Assembly (NCBI GenBank): GCA_026129405.1
Contig: JAHCID010000003.1
Location: 247,257-311,256, forward strand
Reading direction: 5' to 3'
DNA length: 64,000 nucleotides
From: a bacterium
GTDB taxonomy: Bacteria > Desulfobacterota > Binatia > DP-6
In this document: in pieces, positions 34,158 to 43,263 of the stretch
Numbering within the stretch: the stretch's first letter is position 1
Layout of the letters: every line of letters begins with the position of its first letter
Position numbers and translations under genes: made by a program
The notes under the pieces: model-generated
What the model was told of the DNA's origin: nothing
What the model saw: only the letters and a program-made list of their open reading frames with translations
Database searches by the model: none

Positions 34158-35368
34158 GCCTGCACTCCCTGCCGCGCGCCGCGGTCCTTGCCGAGGAACG
34201 CCTTGAAGGAGGGCCAGATGTCCTCCTTCCGCTCGATCAGCACGGTCTGGAAGTTGTCGTCGTCGAGGCGGCGGAAGATGTTGAGCATCGAGCTCTCGTA
34301 GTAGCGCGACCCGAGCGGCTTGATCTCGCCGTAGCCGAACAGGTTGCATACCTGGCAGAGCTCCTTCGCCGCCTTCAGCGCCGCCGGGTTGTCGGAGTCG
34401 AAGTTGTCGCCGTCCGAGCAGTGGAAGGCGTAGATGTTCCACAGCGACGGGTGGTAGCGCGCCTGGATGATCTCGAGCGCCTTCGTGTAGGCGGACGAGA
34501 TGAACGTCCCGCCCGACTCGCCCTTGTGAAAAAACTCCTCCTCGGTGACCTCCTTCGCCTCGGTGTGGTGGGCAACGAAGGCGATCTCGACGTTCTGATA
34601 CTTCGTGCAGATGAACTGGTAGAGCAGGAAGAAAAAGCTCCGCGCGAGGTACTTCTTCATCGTGTCCATCGAGCCCGAGGTGTCCATCAGGCACAGGACG
34701 ACGGCATTCGACTCCTTGCGGACGTCGGTGACGATGTGGCGATAGACGAGGTCGTCGTCGTGGAACGGGAAGCGCCCGGCGCGCGGCCCCTGGCCGGCCG
34801 CCGGTGAAAACGCCGTCTCCTGCCGGCGGATCGCCGCCATGCGCCGCTTGGCACGCTCGCGTGCCGTGCGCCGCTTGTCGAGACGGATGCGGATGCCGAC
34901 CTGCCGGTAGCCCTTGCGCTTCGCCGTCCGGTAGGCCTCGATTTCGCGCAACGCCTTGCGCTCGAGGTCGGGCAGCTCGAGATCCTCGAACATGATCTCG
35001 ATCAGCTCCTCGAGCGTGACGTCCGTCTCGTAGAAGTCGCTACCGGGCGAGTCGCCGGCCTTGTCCTCGCCGCCCTGCTGCCCCTTGGCCTTGCCGACGA
35101 CCTGGCCCTGCTGGCTGTCGCCGTTGCCCTGGCCGACGCCCGGCGTGTTCTCGCCGTAGACGAAGCGGTACTCGCGGATGCCGCGGATCGGCACCTTGAT
35201 GATGCGATCGCGGTTCTGCCCTATGATGGATTCCTCCGCGATGATGTCGGCGATGTTCTCGCGGATCGACTCGCGGATCTTGAGACGGTGCCGGGCCCGG
35301 TCGCCGGCGGAGCGGTCGCTCCGCTCGGCGTCCGACGGCGTGTAGGGTCGAAAGATGGTGTCGCCCAT
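34154..35368 (-). CDS. yeaH: DUF444 family protein (YeaH/YhbH)
   Basis: The 404-residue protein has a charged N-terminus (IFRPYTPSDAERSDRSAGDRARHRLKI pattern) and a von Willebrand A-like domain with the metal site LMDTSGSMD (about 223-231). It partners PrkA in the conserved prkA-yeaH-spoVR unit. In E. coli yeaGH is expressed in nitrogen starvation and stationary phase. The acidic/glutamine linker near residues 75-105 is low complexity. Confidence 0.92.
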   Translation of the reverse strand: MGDTIFRPYTPSDAERSDRSAGDRARHRLKIRESIRENIADIIAEESIIGQNRDRIIKVPIRGIREYRFVYGENTPGVGQGNGDSQQGQVVGKAKGQQGGEDKAGDSPGSDFYETDVTLEELIEIMFEDLELPDLERKALREIEAYRTAKRKGYRQVGIRIRLDKRRTARERAKRRMAAIRRQETAFSPAAGQGPRAGRFPFHDDDLVYRHIVTDVRKESNAVVLCLMDTSGSMDTMKKYLARSFFFLLYQFICTKYQNVEIAFVAHHTEAKEVTEEEFFHKGESGGTFISSAYTKALEIIQARYHPSLWNIYAFHCSDGDNFDSDNPAALKAAKELCQVCNLFGYGEIKPLGSRYYESSMLNIFRRLDDDNFQTVLIERKEDIWPSFKAFLGKDRGARQGVQA

Positions 35369-35400
35369 GCGGCGTCAGGCGGCGCCCGCGGGCCGCCGCG

Positions 35401-37332
35401 TCAGTCCTTCCAGAGGTTGTTGGCTGCGTACTTGAGCACCACGTCGACGCAGCTCGTGCAGTAGCCGTTCTCGAGCAGGTTCTTCACCATGGCGTCGTAC
35501 TTCGACGACTGCTCCTCGTCCCGCGTGCGCGCCTTGGTGATGATCCGGCTGATGTCGCGCACCGACGACATGAGCTTCTTCTCGATGGCTTCCTTCAGCG
35601 GCTCGTAGCTCTTGTACGAGACCCGCTCGCCGCGGCGGCTGGCCGCCCACAGGTAGGCGATGACCTCCTGCCGGAAGCCCTCGGCGGCGGTGCCGATGAT
35701 GGCGATCTGCTCCTCGATCGACTTGAGGAAGCCCTCGTCGGGCTGGAGCTCTTCCTTGGTGTTGCGATCCTTCACCTTCGTCTTGTTCACGAAGGCCTCG
35801 GCATGGTCGAGGTAGTTCTGGAAGAGGGCCTCGGCCTGCTCCTGATAGGAGTAGACGAAGGCCTTCGTGATCTCCTTCTCGAGCAGCTCGAGGTATTCCT
35901 TGTGCAGCACGTCCTGGAGCAGCTCGAGGTAGTGCTTGCGCGTGTCGTCCGGGAGGTCCGTCTCCTTGGTCATGTTGATCAAGGCTTCGCGGACGTTGAT
36001 CGGGTTGATGCAGTTGCCCTCGACGTTGTCTGAGAGCGCGTTGTCGAGCGCCTTCATGATGAAGCGGGTGGAGATGCCGCTCATGCCCTCACGCTTGGTG
36101 TCGTCGCGCAGCTCCTGTACGTCGAGCTTCTTGGTGCGGCCCTTCTCGACGATCTCCTCGCCGTTGTAGAGCTTGAGCTTGGTCATGAGGTCGCACTTGG
36201 GCGTCGGCTCGAGGCGCGACAGGAGTGCGAACATCGACGCGACCTCGAGCGTGTGGGGCGCCACGTGCGCGTGGAAGTCCGAGTGGCGGATGATCTTCTG
36301 GTAGATCTTCACCTCTTCGGACAAGCGCAGGTTGTAGGGCACCTTCACGACCACGATGCGGTCGAGGATCGCCTCGTTCGTGTGGTCGGCCTTGAACCTC
36401 TGCCACTCCGCCTCGTTCGAGTGGGCGACGATGCAGGTGTCGACGTAGACCATGCCGTGGCGGCCGGGCGCGGGGATGACCTTCTCCTGCGTCGCCGTGA
36501 TCATGGCGTGCAGGTACTCGGTCTCGTTCTTGAAGACCTCGATGAACTCGACCACGCCGCGGTTGCCGACGTTCAGCGCCCCGTTGAGATCGAGCACGCG
36601 CGGATCGCCTTCGCTGTAGAGGTCGAGCTTCGAGATGTCCTCGCTGCCGATGAGGACCGAGGTGTCCTGGTTGTTCGGATCGACCGGCGGGACCACCCCG
36701 ACCCCGACGCGATTGCGCTTCGAGAATTCCTTCGTGACGATGGGGAACTCTTCGTACCGCGTGCCGAATTCCTCCTTCAGACGGAAGCGACACACGGGGC
36801 AGAGATCGCCCTCGATGTTCACGCCGAGCATCTTCTCGAACTCCTTGCGCAGGTGGCGCGGGAGGAGATGCAACGGCTCCTCGAACATCGGGCAGCCGTC
36901 GATCGCGTAGAACGGCTCGGAGTACTCCAGCCCACGCTGGAGCTTCTCGACGAGCGAGCTCTTCCCGGAGCCCACCGGTCCCATCAGGTAGAGCACCTGG
37001 CGGCTCTCCTCGCCCTTCAGCGAGGCAGAGTGGAAGTAGCGGACGATCTGACTGATCGTCTTCTCGATGCCGAAGAACTCGTCGCGGAAGAAGTTGTAGG
37101 TCTTCAGCGACTCGTCTTTGTACAGGCGCTTCGTCCGCGCGTCCGCGGACTCGAGCATGTCCTGTGACCCGTCCCGCATCATCATCTCGTACAAGCGGCC
37201 GTGCGCGAGACGGGGGAGGGTGGGGTCCTGGCGTACCAGCTCGAGGTATTCGAGGAACGTCCCGCGCCACTTGCGTGATTCGCGGTGAGCGCGGTCCTCT
37301 TTGATGATCTGCTCGAATGAGGGCTTGTCCAT
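35401..37332 (-). CDS. prkA: PrkA serine protein kinase
   Basis: The 643-residue protein has an AAA-like N-terminal module with the P-loop GPVGSGKSSL (about 118-127) and a zinc-like CPMFEEPLHLLP / CPVCRFRL region. A C-terminal PrkA kinase-like domain with ITKAFVYSYQEQAEALFQNYL follows. Length is normal. PrkA acts in stress and sporulation signalling; some members behave as AAA+ proteases. It leads the operon, and a sigma-54-type promoter lies about 150 bases upstream. Confidence 0.94.
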   Translation of the reverse strand: MDKPSFEQIIKEDRAHRESRKWRGTFLEYLELVRQDPTLPRLAHGRLYEMMMRDGSQDMLESADARTKRLYKDESLKTYNFFRDEFFGIEKTISQIVRYFHSASLKGEESRQVLYLMGPVGSGKSSLVEKLQRGLEYSEPFYAIDGCPMFEEPLHLLPRHLRKEFEKMLGVNIEGDLCPVCRFRLKEEFGTRYEEFPIVTKEFSKRNRVGVGVVPPVDPNNQDTSVLIGSEDISKLDLYSEGDPRVLDLNGALNVGNRGVVEFIEVFKNETEYLHAMITATQEKVIPAPGRHGMVYVDTCIVAHSNEAEWQRFKADHTNEAILDRIVVVKVPYNLRLSEEVKIYQKIIRHSDFHAHVAPHTLEVASMFALLSRLEPTPKCDLMTKLKLYNGEEIVEKGRTKKLDVQELRDDTKREGMSGISTRFIMKALDNALSDNVEGNCINPINVREALINMTKETDLPDDTRKHYLELLQDVLHKEYLELLEKEITKAFVYSYQEQAEALFQNYLDHAEAFVNKTKVKDRNTKEELQPDEGFLKSIEEQIAIIGTAAEGFRQEVIAYLWAASRRGERVSYKSYEPLKEAIEKKLMSSVRDISRIITKARTRDEEQSSKYDAMVKNLLENGYCTSCVDVVLKYAANNLWKD

Positions 37333-37791
37333 CGACGTCAGCTCCCTCTCGGCACGCCAGGGTTACGGAAGGTCAGGGCCCTGCTCGGCCGGTCCTCCCG
37401 CCCGCGGCAGCCGGGCGGATGTAATGCATGGGGATCATGGTTTCGCGGTGCACGAGGTCGGCGCACTCCGCGGAATGATCAAAGCAAGCCACGTGCCCGG
37501 AAAATACGCCGCACTGCGGTCGCCGTCGCGCCGATGCAACGGGAGCGGATGCCTGTCGAGGCAGCAGGGCTCGGTCTCCGAGCGCGTCCGCCATCCTCGT
37601 CCACTGCGTCCCTCCACTCACCCCGCACCACCCCGCATCTTCGAGCCGAACACCGAGCCGACCAACTCGCGCAGCTCCGACACGCAATGCGTGGCGACGG
37701 TACCGTCGCACCCAGCCGGTGTCAAGTTAATGGCGCCCAAACGAGACGCGCGTCACGTCGACCTACGACGAGACGCGCGTTGGACCGCTGA
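37333..37791. other. Intergenic region upstream of prkA
   Basis: This 459-bp gap between prkA and tRNA-Glu holds no convincing gene. It contains the sigma-54-like promoter at 37484-37498. A 13-bp direct repeat ACGAGACGCGCGT (37741-37753 and 37768-37780) lies just beyond the 3' end of tRNA-Glu; its role is unknown, possibly a terminator stem or an old insertion scar. Confidence 0.5.
37484..37498 (-). promoter_or_regulatory. Sigma-54-type promoter of prkA
   Basis: Reading the minus strand, GGGCACGTGGCTTGC matches the -24/-12 consensus TGGCACG-N4-TTGC with one mismatch and correct spacing, followed by a T. It would give a leader of about 140 bases. The ntrBC operon lies 5 kb away, and NtrC-dependent sigma-54 control of yeaGH is known in E. 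coli, so nitrogen regulation of this operon is plausible. Confidence 0.6.
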
Positions 37792-37863
37792 TGGTCCCAG
37801 GGGGAATCGAACCCCCGCTACCGACGTGAGAGGCCGGTGTCCTAGCCGCTAGACGATGGGACC
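37792..37863 (-). tRNA. tRNA-Glu (CTC anticodon)
   Basis: The 72-nt gene on the minus strand has acceptor stem GGTCCCA paired with TGGGACC and anticodon loop CTCTCAC with anticodon CTC. It follows tRNA-Gln by 11 bases, in the same direction as gltX. Confidence 0.93.
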
Positions 37864-37874
37864 GCAGTGTGAGC

Positions 37875-37946
37875 TGAGGCGGGAGGACTCGAACCTCCAA
37901 TACCCTGATCCAGAGTCAGGTGCCTTACCAATTAGGCCACGCCTCA
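37875..37946 (-). tRNA. tRNA-Gln (CTG anticodon)
   Basis: The 72-nt minus-strand gene has acceptor stem TGAGGCG with CGCCTCA and anticodon loop CTCTGGA with anticodon CTG. It lies 44 bases downstream of gltX and may be co-transcribed with it and tRNA-Glu. Confidence 0.93.
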
Positions 37947-37990
37947 ACGCCGCGAACGAGGGCGGACCATAGTGACCGGTCCCCAGGGAG

Positions 37991-39400
37991 TCAAGGCGCG
38001 GACGCGGTGCGTGCATGCGCGACAGCGAGGCGCGCGAGCGCACGCTCACGCCCGAGCAACTCGAGGACCTCGAAGATGCCCGGGCTCGCCGTGCCGCCGG
38101 TCGACGCGACGCGTACGGGCTGCGCCAGCTTACCGAGTGCGAGCCCGTGCGCCTCGACAACCGCGCGGAAGACCGACTCGATCGCGGCGATCTCCCAGCT
38201 GCCGAGGGCGCCGAGTCGCGTGTGCAGATCGTTGAGGGCGGGGGCGATCGCCGGCGTCAGGTGCTTTGCGGCCGCGGCGGCGTCGAGCGCGATCGGATCG
38301 ACGAGATAGGTGCGCAGCTGCGCGGCGAGCTCGACGAGCGTCCGCGCACGATCGCGCAGCAGCGCCACGGCACGCACGAGCCAGGTGTGGTCGGGCGGGT
38401 CGGGCACGCCGGCGGCGGGGAGAAACGCGCGCACCGCTGCCGCGAGGGTCTCCGGCGTCATCCCTTTGAGCCATTGAAAGTTCGTCCACAGGAGCTTCTC
38501 CGGATTGAAGACTGCGGGCGAGGCGCCGACGTGCTCGAGGCCGAAGTGCTCGACCAGCTCGGCGCGGGTGAACAGCTCCTGGTCGCCATGCGACCACCCG
38601 AGGCGCACGAGGAAGTTCACGAGCGCGTCCGACAGATAGCCGTCGTCGCGGTAGGACGTCACCGAGGTCGCGCCGTGCCGCTTCGAGAGCCGCGTCTTGT
38701 CGAGACCCAGGATCAGGGGAACGTGCGCGAAGCGAGGCAGCGGTGCGCCGAGTGCCTGGTAGAGCAGAATCTGGCGCGGGGTGTTGCTCAGGTGATCGTC
38801 GCCGCGGATGACGTCGGTCATGCGCATGTCGACGTCGTCGACGACGACGCAGAAGTTGTAGATCGGCGAGCCGTCGGAGCGTTGGATGATGAAGTCGTCG
38901 AGCTCGGCGTTGGCGAAGACGACGCGACCCTTGATCGCGTCGTCGACGACCGTCTCGCCGTCGGACGGCGTCTTGAAGCGGACCGTGAAGGTCTCGCGTC
39001 CGTCGGGCGCCGTCGGGCGCGTGCGACAGCGCCGGTCGTAGGCGGGCGAGCCGCCGGCTGCGAGCTGCGCCGCGCGCCGAGCCTCTAGCTCGTCCGATGT
39101 ACACCAGCAGCGATAGGCGTGGTCGTTCGCGAGCAGCTGCGCGGTGGCGTCGGCATACAGCGCGAAGCGCTGCGTCTGGTAGAAAGGCCCCTCGTCCCAG
39201 TCGATGCCGAGCCAGCTGAGGCCGTCGAAGATCGCCTGGATCGATTCCGGGGTGGAGCGGGCGCGATCGGTGTCCTCGATGCGCAGGACGAACGTGCCGC
39301 CGTGGCGTCGCGCATAGAGCTGGTTGAACAGGGCGGTACGCGCGCCGCCGATGTGGAGAAAGCCCGTGGGGCTCGGCGCGAAGCGCGTGCGGACGGACAT
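37991..39400 (-). CDS. gltX: Glutamyl-tRNA synthetase
   Basis: The 469-residue class I synthetase starts at 39400 (MSVRTRFAPSPTG); an in-frame upstream codon is less likely. Signatures are FLHIGGART (HIGH box) and TRLSKRHG (KMSKS box), with IEDTDRARSTPES between. Two tRNAs for Gln and Glu lie downstream on the same strand. In bacteria lacking GlnRS a non-discriminating GluRS charges both tRNAs, so this cluster is suggestive but not proof. Confidence 0.95.
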   Translation of the reverse strand: MSVRTRFAPSPTGFLHIGGARTALFNQLYARRHGGTFVLRIEDTDRARSTPESIQAIFDGLSWLGIDWDEGPFYQTQRFALYADATAQLLANDHAYRCWCTSDELEARRAAQLAAGGSPAYDRRCRTRPTAPDGRETFTVRFKTPSDGETVVDDAIKGRVVFANAELDDFIIQRSDGSPIYNFCVVVDDVDMRMTDVIRGDDHLSNTPRQILLYQALGAPLPRFAHVPLILGLDKTRLSKRHGATSVTSYRDDGYLSDALVNFLVRLGWSHGDQELFTRAELVEHFGLEHVGASPAVFNPEKLLWTNFQWLKGMTPETLAAAVRAFLPAAGVPDPPDHTWLVRAVALLRDRARTLVELAAQLRTYLVDPIALDAAAAAKHLTPAIAPALNDLHTRLGALGSWEIAAIESVFRAVVEAHGLALGKLAQPVRVASTGGTASPGIFEVLELLGRERALARLAVAHARTASAP

Positions 39401-39597
39401 CCACGGCACCTATGCGGGGCATTCCTGCAAGTCAAATTCGTGACCCCGCCTTCGCACGATTCGGGTTTGAGACCCGTTGTGCTCCTCTGCATACTCGGCC
39501 ACACGGCGGAGATGGCGGAGAGCGGGGCGATCGCCATGAGCGCGAGACAGTGCGCCGCGCGTGCGGCCCGGCGCGCGGCGGAGAAGGGGTGACCGGC

Positions 39598-39981
39598 ATG
39601 ACGCTCAAGAAGATACTGGTCGTGGAGGACAACGAGGACAATCGCCGCATCCTCGTGTACCGCCTGCGCAAGATCGGCCAGTTCGACATCCGCGAGGCGA
39701 CCAACGGCCAGGAGGCCATCGAAGCCGTCCGCGTCGACCCCCCCGACCTGATCTTCATGGATCTGAAGATGCCGGTGATGGACGGCTGGGAGGCGACGAA
39801 GCGCATCCGCCAGATGGACGGGGGCGACACGGTCCGCATCATCGCGCTGACGGCACAGGCGATGGCCGGCGACGAGGAGAAGGCGCTCGCGATCGGATGT
39901 GACGACTATCTCGCCAAGCCCGTCGTCGATCCCGCCCTCGTTCGCCAGAAGCTCGAGCGCCTGATCGGCGCCGCGGCCTGA
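39598..39981 (+). CDS. Single-domain response regulator
   Basis: The 127-residue receiver-only protein has VVEDNEDNRRIL, phospho-Asp in LIFMDLKMPVMDG and Lys in YLAKPV (DivK/CheY-like). The ATG at 39598 follows AAGGGGTGACC. No output domain is present, so it signals by protein contact. The hybrid kinase at 40232-41776 is a plausible partner. Confidence 0.88.
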   Translation: MTLKKILVVEDNEDNRRILVYRLRKIGQFDIREATNGQEAIEAVRVDPPDLIFMDLKMPVMDGWEATKRIRQMDGGDTVRIIALTAQAMAGDEEKALAIGCDDYLAKPVVDPALVRQKLERLIGAAA

Positions 39982-40030
39982 GTGCCTGCGCGGGGCTCGC
40001 GCGCCCCGGCTGCCGTGCTAGACGGGATGC

Positions 40031-40225
40031 ATGGCGATCGATGCGTCCCAGATCCGTTCCGCGCTCGAGGCAGGGCGCGCCCACGCCGTGCGCCGCTTGC
40101 GCGCGCTCGCGGACGACCTGGAGCGCGTGCCGGTCGACGACGCGGCCGACGCCCTCGCCGGCATCGTTCACCAGCTCGACGACGTCGTGCAGGCACTGCG
40201 TCGTGCCATGGGTGCGACGGCGTAG
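40031..40225 (+). CDS. Hypothetical 64-aa helical protein
   Basis: The protein is short and almost all helical (SALEAGRAHAVRRLRALADDLERV and GIVHQLDDVVQALRRAM), with no membrane segment. It sits between the receiver-only regulator and the convergent hybrid kinase. It could be an Hpt-like or adaptor protein, but the helices lack an obvious phospho-His pattern. No family is recognised. Confidence 0.55.
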   Translation: MAIDASQIRSALEAGRAHAVRRLRALADDLERVPVDDAADALAGIVHQLDDVVQALRRAMGATA

Positions 40226-40231
40226 CCCGGC

Positions 40232-41776
40232 TCACTGCGCCCGGCGGCGGAAGCGCGCCGGATCGCCGAGCACGTCCGTCAGGTCCTCGACACCGACGGG
40301 CTTCGTCAGGTGCAGATCGAAGCCGGCCAGGCGGCTGCGCTCCTTGTCCTCGTCCCGTCCGTAGCCGGTCAGCGCGACGAGCAGCGTCTCGGCGCCGCCC
40401 GGCTGCGCGCGGATGCGGCGAGCGACCTCGAGTCCGTCGATGCCCGGGAGCCCGATGTCCACGAGCATCACCTCCGGGCGCGCGCGCTCGCGTGCCACCA
40501 GCGCGCCGAGGCCGTCATGTGCGACCTCGACCTGGTGCCCGAGCACCTCGACGAGCATCGAGAGCGCGTACGCCGCATCGGTGTTGTCCTCGACCACCAC
40601 GACGCGGGTCGAGCGCGCGGCCGAGAGCGGCGGCGCGGTTGGCGGCGCCGGGTCCGCGCGCGACTCCGTCGCCGGCGGCGGTAGCGGAAGCCGCACGAGG
40701 AATTCCGCGCCCCGGCCGAGGCCGTGGCTCCGCGCCTCGACCCGGCCCCCGTGCAACTCGACCAGAGTACGAACCAGTGCGAGCCCGAGGCCGAGCCCGC
40801 CCTGGGCGCGATCGAGGCTCCGATCGGCTTGCGCGAACGTCTCGAAGACGTGCGCGAGCATGGCCGGCTCGATCCCCACGCCGGTGTCGCTGACCGCCAG
40901 CACCACCTCGGAGCCGTCGACCTCGGCTCGGACGTCGATGTGGCCACCGGGCGGCGTGTACTTGGCGGCGTTGCTGAGCAGGTTCGCGACGACCTGCTCG
41001 AGGCGCCCCGGATCGGCGTCGACGATGATCTCCTCGGCGACCGCCTGTGACAGCGTGTGTCCCTGCTCGGGTATCTGCGCGACCGCCTCGACCGCACGGC
41101 GCACGACCTCCCGCAGCGGGATGCGCACCTTGCGCAGCGTGATCTTGCCGTGCTGCACCCGCGCGACGTCGAGGAGATCGTCCACCAGCTGACGCAGCTG
41201 CGCCGTCTGGCGGCGGGCGATGTCGAGCGCCTGCTCGCGGCGTTCCGGATCGAGATACGCCGTGATGATCGCGCTCTGCACGGCCGCGAGGGGGTTGCGC
41301 AGCTCGTGGCCGAGCAGGGCGAGGAACCGGTCCTTCGCCTCCTCCGCCCGCCGCCGCTCCGAGACGTCACGGGCGATCTTGGACGCGCCGACCACGCGGT
41401 CGTCCGCGTCGCGGATGGGCGAGACCGTGAGCGAGACGTGCAGGCGCGTCCCGTCCTTGCGGACGCGCTCCGTTTCGAAATGGTCCACGCGGTTTCCCTG
41501 GCGGATCTGATCGAGGATCCGGCGCATGTCGTCGCTGCGCTCGGGCGGGAGGAGGCGCGTGATCGGAGTACCGATCATCTCCTCGGCGGTGTAGCCGAAC
41601 ATGCGCATCGCCGCGGCGTTCCAGCTCGTAACGATCCCGTCGAGCGTCTTGCCGATGATGGCGTCGTCGGATGAGTCGACGATGGCCGCAAGCAGGGCTC
41701 TGGCGTGCGCAAACGATAAGTCGCCTTCGACGCCGCGTCGGGTGGACTCGGTGCCGGCCTTCTTGGCACGGCTCAT
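40232..41776 (-). CDS. Hybrid PAS histidine kinase-receiver
   Basis: The 514-residue cytoplasmic protein has a PAS domain with PAC motif (about 25-145), HisKA with LLGHELRNPLAAVQSA (about 152-168), HATPase with NLLSNAAKYTPPGG, SDTGVGI and GGLGLGLAL, and a C-terminal receiver with MLVDIGLPGIDG and LTKPVG. It is likely a soluble redox/ligand sensor that relays to the nearby receiver-only regulator. Confidence 0.92.
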   Translation of the reverse strand: MSRAKKAGTESTRRGVEGDLSFAHARALLAAIVDSSDDAIIGKTLDGIVTSWNAAAMRMFGYTAEEMIGTPITRLLPPERSDDMRRILDQIRQGNRVDHFETERVRKDGTRLHVSLTVSPIRDADDRVVGASKIARDVSERRRAEEAKDRFLALLGHELRNPLAAVQSAIITAYLDPERREQALDIARRQTAQLRQLVDDLLDVARVQHGKITLRKVRIPLREVVRRAVEAVAQIPEQGHTLSQAVAEEIIVDADPGRLEQVVANLLSNAAKYTPPGGHIDVRAEVDGSEVVLAVSDTGVGIEPAMLAHVFETFAQADRSLDRAQGGLGLGLALVRTLVELHGGRVEARSHGLGRGAEFLVRLPLPPPATESRADPAPPTAPPLSAARSTRVVVVEDNTDAAYALSMLVEVLGHQVEVAHDGLGALVARERARPEVMLVDIGLPGIDGLEVARRIRAQPGGAETLLVALTGYGRDEDKERSRLAGFDLHLTKPVGVEDLTDVLGDPARFRRRAQ

Positions 41777-42068
41777 CGCGAGACGAGAGCGGGTTCGAGC
41801 ATGTCTGCGCGCTGCATCTCGGCTTATCGAGCCCCCTCGCGGGGGTCAAGCCGCATCGGCGTTCCGGCGGCCCGCGAGAATGAGGGTTCCGCTCGCACAC
41901 GTCCCGTGGCATCTTCGAATTCACGCACGCACTCGGCGCTGGCCATGCGCCTCGTTCGCCTCGCTAACTACTCATGGGGCCGTCTGTGAGGCGAGGTGTC
42001 TGTGGATACGCATTGTCTGTTCGGTCAGGCTGGCGCGCGGGACGTGATCGGGGTAGAGGGACCGGGAC
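41777..42068. other. Intergenic region before the small zinc-ribbon gene
   Basis: Nothing convincing is seen in these 292 bases. The region upstream of the hybrid kinase presumably holds its promoter, but no clear -35/-10 pair can be assigned. Confidence 0.4.
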
Positions 42069-42278
42069 ATGGTTCGGCGCTGGTGCATCGAGTGGAAGAC
42101 GCTGGCGCTCTACCGCCTCGACGCGGAGTCGCGCTGGAAGACGTTCCGCCTACGCTGCGCCGGATGTGGCCGCATGACCGTCGGCGGCCGGCGACGCTGG
42201 TTCGATGGCGTGTGCGGACGATGCCGCGGCGCACGCGTCGGTACGAGGCTCGCGCAGCGGCCGCACGCCGAGGCGTGA
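42069..42278 (+). CDS. Possible 69-aa zinc-ribbon protein
   Basis: A GAGGG lies about 10 bases upstream of the ATG at 42069. The basic protein has two CxxC pairs (CAGCGRM and CGRCRG) that could bind zinc. It lies 175 bases left of the E2 attachment site. It may be host or a remnant accessory gene. No function is known. Confidence 0.45.
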   Translation: MVRRWCIEWKTLALYRLDAESRWKTFRLRCAGCGRMTVGGRRRWFDGVCGRCRGARVGTRLAQRPHAEA

Positions 42279-42406
42279 GCGGCAGCGCTGGGATCGGGCC
42301 ACGCGCTCGGCACCGGGGGGCGCCGCGGGGCGCACGAGGCCCTGGAGCGAGGCTGGCGGCGATGGCGTTGCACGCCGCCTTCGGCTTGCCGCCCCTCGAC
42401 GATCGC

Positions 42407-42433
42407 TTGCACCGCGCGCGCGTTGCCGATAAC
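42407..42433 (+). promoter_or_regulatory. Native promoter of tRNA-Lys, now orphaned at E2 attL
   Basis: TTGCAC (42407-42412) and GATAAC (42428-42433) lie upstream of the truncated tRNA-Lys 5' half, with 19 bases between GATAAC and the tRNA start. Equivalent elements occur at exactly the same distances before the intact tRNA-Lys at the right end of E2. After integration this promoter reads into the element's left end. Confidence 0.55.
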
Positions 42434-42452
42434 GGCGCGTCATCGCACGCCC

Positions 42453-42491
42453 GAGCCGTTAGCTCAGTCGGTAGAGCAGCTGCCTTTTAAG
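42453..42491. repeat. attL of E2 (5' fragment of tRNA-Lys)
   Basis: The 39 bases are identical to 52720-52758 and contain the tRNA-Lys 5' half through the anticodon (CTTTTAA). The 3' half is missing here, so it is not functional. The identity block extends toward the tRNA 5' end, opposite to the usual 3' arrangement seen in E1. Confidence 0.92.
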
Positions 42492-42658
42492 ATTCGACGA
42501 AGGGGCGACGGGGTGCCACACGATGTCGCCGACGGACTCGAATCGAGCAGCGATCCGACGACTTGCGGGGCTCTCGCGGCGCGCGCCGACAACGCTCGGA
42601 CACCCCGCGTGGCAAGGCGTCGCTCCACAGCGCCTCCACATCGGACGGCGGTAAGATC

Positions 42659-43126
42659 GTGGCCGAGTGTCAGAGCATCCCGGCGCTGGAGGCGGCGTTC
42701 ATCGGCGCAGCCGGCGGCCTCGTCGTCGCGCTGCTCAACGCGCTCCTCACGCAACGGCGCGAGCACCGACAGTGGCTCCGCGACCAGCGCGTCGAAGTGT
42801 ACGCGCAGCTCCACCGTGTCGGCCGCGAGCTGGAGGACGCCGGGAACCAGCTCCATGGCGTCGTCACGGGACCGCACGGCGCCTACGACTGGGCCGTCGG
42901 TCCGGCCACTGACCGACTACGGACGTCCACCCATGACCTGTTGCAGATGTACGAGCGGCTGGAGCTGGTCGGCTCGCAGAGACTGGTCGACGTGGCGTCT
43001 CCGCTGTGGGAGCTGGCGTTCCACCTCAAGGACGACCTGACGCACGGCCCGTTCGATCGCACCGCCTTCGCGGACAGGTGGAATTCGCCAGACGAGGGGG
43101 GCGAGAGTCTGGCGTCCCCTGCGTAA
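42659..43126 (+). CDS. Membrane-anchored coiled-coil protein, accessory gene of E2
   Basis: The 155-residue protein starts at GTG 42659; the longer frame has no support. One N-terminal hydrophobic helix (AAFIGAAGGLVVALLNALL) is followed by a basic QWLRDQRVEVYAQLHRV segment and a long helical cytoplasmic region. Such proteins are common in phage and defence islands, but their role is undefined. It replaces the 94-aa gene of E1 in the slot beside attL, so it may be cargo such as an exclusion or defence factor. That is inference. Confidence 0.6.
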   Translation: MAECQSIPALEAAFIGAAGGLVVALLNALLTQRREHRQWLRDQRVEVYAQLHRVGRELEDAGNQLHGVVTGPHGAYDWAVGPATDRLRTSTHDLLQMYERLELVGSQRLVDVASPLWELAFHLKDDLTHGPFDRTAFADRWNSPDEGGESLASPA

Positions 43127-43263
43127 GCTCCGAGGGCGGCTCAAGGCGTGGGCGCGCGCGTCTACCCTGGCGCCGCGGAACCGTTGCCTAATTCGCAGCG
43201 GGGCTCGGAAAACCGACGCTCCGACGCCACGTTGCCGGGCGCTGTGGAGCCGTTGCGGAGCGC

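Noticed and set aside
37741-37780. 13-bp direct repeat as a third element attachment site
   Set aside because: It lies outside the tRNA-Glu gene, no integrase is nearby and the repeats are only 27 bases apart.
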